Positions 62,089-64,000 of a DNA stretch of 64,000 bases are shown here, in pieces; within the stretch, counting starts at the first letter, position 1, and each line of letters starts with the position of its first letter. Source of the stretch: Streptomyces sp. I05A-00742 (GTDB lineage: Bacteria > Actinomycetota > Actinomycetes > Streptomycetales > Streptomycetaceae); NCBI RefSeq assembly GCF_013055795.1, contig NZ_JABETO010000001.1:248376-312375 (forward strand), in the 5' to 3' direction. The position numbers and the translations under genes were made by a program. Under the pieces are notes generated by a model. The model worked only from the letters and a program-made list of their open reading frames with translations, was not told the DNA's origin and did not search any database.

Positions 62089-62156
62089 GCCCTGACCCCC
62101 AATCAGCTTGATCACCTTAATCGAGCTGCGGGCCTTGCGGTCGGCCGGCCGTCGCC

Positions 62157-62969
62157 CTACAACACCGACTCAGGAATGCAGCGGTGGTCCACCCATGACC
62201 GAGCTGCTACCTCCATGGCCCTGCGCCACGCCTCACCGGGGTGCCGGTCGGCGATGGCACGATGCATACGCAGATCGGCCACGGCGAACGCGTCGATCGC
62301 ATGCGGGTCCGCGTTCGTCCACGCGGTACAGCGTGCCGCCCACCCTTCGGCGGACTCGGGGCTGTGGCCGGCGGAGATCAGTTGCACGACGAAACAGGCC
62401 GGGTCGATGAAGCCGGGCCCACACGTGGGCCACGACCAGTCGATCATCCACGAACCGGCTTCTCCTACCGTCAGGTTGGACGGGTTGATGTCGGTGTGCA
62501 GCAGGGCGTCGCCGCGGAGAAGTGCCAGCTCGTCGTCGCTGCTCACGTAGGCGTCCCACCGGTCTTCCCGCCAGTCCCGTGCGACGTCGGGCAGCTCCAG
62601 GCTCGCCGCCCGGTTGAGGAGGTCGACGGCGATGGGGAGATCCGGTGAGCCCGGCTCGAAGTCGAGGCCGCGCTCCTCGACGGCCTCGAAGCCGAGGATG
62701 ATCCACCCGGCGTCGTCTCCGTCAACGCTCCACAGCAGCCGGGGCGAGAGAGGTTGCACGTAGGGGTTGATTGCCCGTTCCCGGAGGATGGAGTCCTTCC
62801 GCCCCCCGGGGTTGTTGAACATCGCCTTGACGAAGAACCGCCCCTTCTCGCTGTCGATGACCGCGGAGAAGTCGGAACCGAACCCCCGGGCCGGAAGCCG
62901 AACGTGGGTGACGTTGCCGGTGTACGGCAGGATCAAGTGTCTGAAGTGGCCGTCGGGCAGGTCATCCAC
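62157..62969 (-). CDS. Phosphotransferase-type (aminoglycoside-kinase-like) protein
   Basis: GTG 62969 has GAGGAG upstream, 20 bases after the radical SAM gene; 270 residues. Kinase-like fold: GRFFVKAMFNN (Lys), RERAINPYVQPLSPRLL, the catalytic loop LLHTDINPSNL (Asp/Asn) and WMIDWSW (Mg2+-binding Asp). Related to APH/HipA-type small-molecule kinases. Its substrate is unknown; as a neighbour of the radical SAM gene it could act on the same product. Confidence 0.78.
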   Translation of the reverse strand: MDDLPDGHFRHLILPYTGNVTHVRLPARGFGSDFSAVIDSEKGRFFVKAMFNNPGGRKDSILRERAINPYVQPLSPRLLWSVDGDDAGWIILGFEAVEERGLDFEPGSPDLPIAVDLLNRAASLELPDVARDWREDRWDAYVSSDDELALLRGDALLHTDINPSNLTVGEAGSWMIDWSWPTCGPGFIDPACFVVQLISAGHSPESAEGWAARCTAWTNADPHAIDAFAVADLRMHRAIADRHPGEAWRRAMEVAARSWVDHRCIPESVL

Positions 62970-62989
62970 GGCGGGTCTCCTCGGATACG

Positions 62990-63907
62990 TCAGTTCTTGG
63001 GCCTGCATTCGGTGCCCGGTGTCCCCGGACGGCACGAGTCGTTCGGGCTGCATCTCGGGTCGCATGGGTTCTTCGGGACGCAGTCAGGGGTACACGGCTG
63101 GTTCTGCCCCTGATCGTTGTCCTTGTCCTTCTTCCCCCAGTCGGCTCGGAGGGAGTCAACGGCCTTGGACAAGGCGGGGCCGCTCAGGATAGAGGCCAAC
63201 GAGGCATCGTGGACGTTGCCGACACTCATCCAGGTGGAGAAGACGCATGGCGCGACGTTGCCGTCCGGGTCGATCACAGCTCTGCCGTCGCCACATCCGC
63301 CGCACAGGCCGGACGCTTTCGGCTGCTGGTTGTCGGAGGCTCGTCCGAACTCCCGGATGTGGTCGGTTCCGACCCGACTGACGCCGATCGACTCAAGGTC
63401 GGCCTTCGCTGCCTCGATGCGCTGCTCGTTGTCTCCGACGATGCCGACTCGGATCGGGATGCCGAGTTCGAGCGCCTTGACGATGTTGGCGCGTGTCCTG
63501 GCGTGACTCGGACGACGGGTGACCTCGTCGTGCTCCGAAGCCTTGTTTGAGTAGTACGACGTTGCGAGCGAGACTCCCTTGCGTTGGAACAGGGTCCAGC
63601 ACTGTGGCGAGATGTGGACGAGGTTGCTGTAGACCTCGACGCCCAGGCCGGTGGCCAGCGCGCGGTCGACCAGCTCTGCGAAGTGCGGGTGCATGGTCGG
63701 CTCACCGCCGATGAACTGAACGTCGCTGATGCCGCAGGCGGCGGCCTGATCCAGGACGTCGGTCCAGTCCTCGCGCGACATGGCGCCATGGGTGCCCTTC
63801 GGCCCCGACTCGTTGTAGCAATGAGTGCATGAGAGCTGACACGTCCGTGTCAGGTCCAGCCAGAGGAATTGAGTGGTGGTCTGCTCGGCGGGTAACGCGG
63901 TGGCCAT
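62990..63907 (-). CDS. Radical SAM protein with Cys/Pro-rich C-terminal tail
   Basis: 305 residues from the ATG at 63907. The [4Fe-4S] site is C23-x3-C27-x2-C30 (CQLSCTHC), followed by GGEPTMHPHF. A SPASM-like CGGC and later Cys near 205-225 suggest an auxiliary cluster. The last 35 residues are unusual: six Cys among repeated Pro and Asn (PCTPDC, then NPCDPRC). Radical SAM proteins of this layout modify peptides or prepare cofactors. The substrate, possibly a peptide encoded just beyond the window, is not known. Confidence 0.82.
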   Translation of the reverse strand: MATALPAEQTTTQFLWLDLTRTCQLSCTHCYNESGPKGTHGAMSREDWTDVLDQAAACGISDVQFIGGEPTMHPHFAELVDRALATGLGVEVYSNLVHISPQCWTLFQRKGVSLATSYYSNKASEHDEVTRRPSHARTRANIVKALELGIPIRVGIVGDNEQRIEAAKADLESIGVSRVGTDHIREFGRASDNQQPKASGLCGGCGDGRAVIDPDGNVAPCVFSTWMSVGNVHDASLASILSGPALSKAVDSLRADWGKKDKDNDQGQNQPCTPDCVPKNPCDPRCSPNDSCRPGTPGTECRPKN

Positions 63908-63946
63908 GTACTTGCCCTTTCACTCGTCGCGGGTCCTCTTGCGCTT

Positions 63947-63979
63947 GCCGCCCCGGGCCACATCAGGTCCCGGGGCGGC
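63947..63979 (-). terminator. Hairpin upstream of the radical SAM gene
   Basis: An 11-base perfect GC stem (63947-63957 with 63969-63979) with 11-base loop, 40 bases before the radical SAM start on the minus strand. It may terminate or weaken transcription from a gene beyond the window. Confidence 0.6.
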
Positions 63980-64000
63980 TCGTTCGTACGTTGAGGCGGG

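Overview
The window is very GC-rich, with strong G/C third-position bias, many GTG starts and frequent 4-base GTGA/ATGA gene overlaps. Together with a snapalysin gene, DUF6230/DUF6114 genes, an SCO2322-type gene, DesK/DesR-type pairs and a Nif3 / zinc-ribbon / RNase H-phosphatase operon, this points to a Streptomyces chromosome. No rRNA, tRNA, CRISPR array or recognisable insertion sequence was found. Family assignments were made by reading motifs; no database search was run.

Layout. 1-9.6 kb: truncated UvrD-type helicase, histidine phosphatase, secreted serine hydrolase, small cupredoxin, divergent LysR regulator / snapalysin (snpA), DedA and DoxX membrane proteins, and a TMEM165/GDT1 transporter behind a manganese-type (yybP-ykoY) riboswitch. 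9.6-15.8 kb: small CxxC proteins, an ABM/XRE pair, a frameshifted DUF1963 gene, a Fic protein, a HAD phosphatase. 15.8-27.7 kb: lipase, secreted alpha/beta hydrolase, an MFS exporter fused to a winged helix, a GT87-PAP2 fusion, an NTF2-like protein, the coupled DUF6230-DUF6114-secreted protein operon, and a LuxR-type regulator lacking the phospho-acceptor aspartate. 28.1-32.2 kb: a 1264-residue secreted Ala-rich coiled-coil protein with a toxin-like C-terminus, followed by a small probable immunity gene. 33.0-38.7 kb: a five-gene ECF-type importer operon in which every junction is a GTGA overlap; it begins with two surface-anchored proteins, one an alpha/alpha-toroid.

39.0-51.5 kb: a KstR-like TetR regulator, a divergent glycosyltransferase / methyltransferase / toroid operon, lipoproteins, an M1 peptidase, an amidase, a two-component system and an Rv3538-like hydratase. 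Sites fitting TnnAACnnGTTnnA lie before the regulator, the glycosyltransferase and (one mismatch) the hydratase, suggesting a small local regulon. 52-59.9 kb: siderophore-binding lipoprotein, the Nif3 operon, an orphan response regulator, a three-repeat secreted lectin, a cyclophilin.

60.0-63.9 kb: a compact minus-strand series with less extreme composition: radical SAM protein with a Cys-rich tail, phosphotransferase-like kinase, WXG100-like protein, WXG-like/amidase fusion and a small membrane protein. This and the 28-32 kb pair are the best candidates for little-described conflict or peptide-modification systems.
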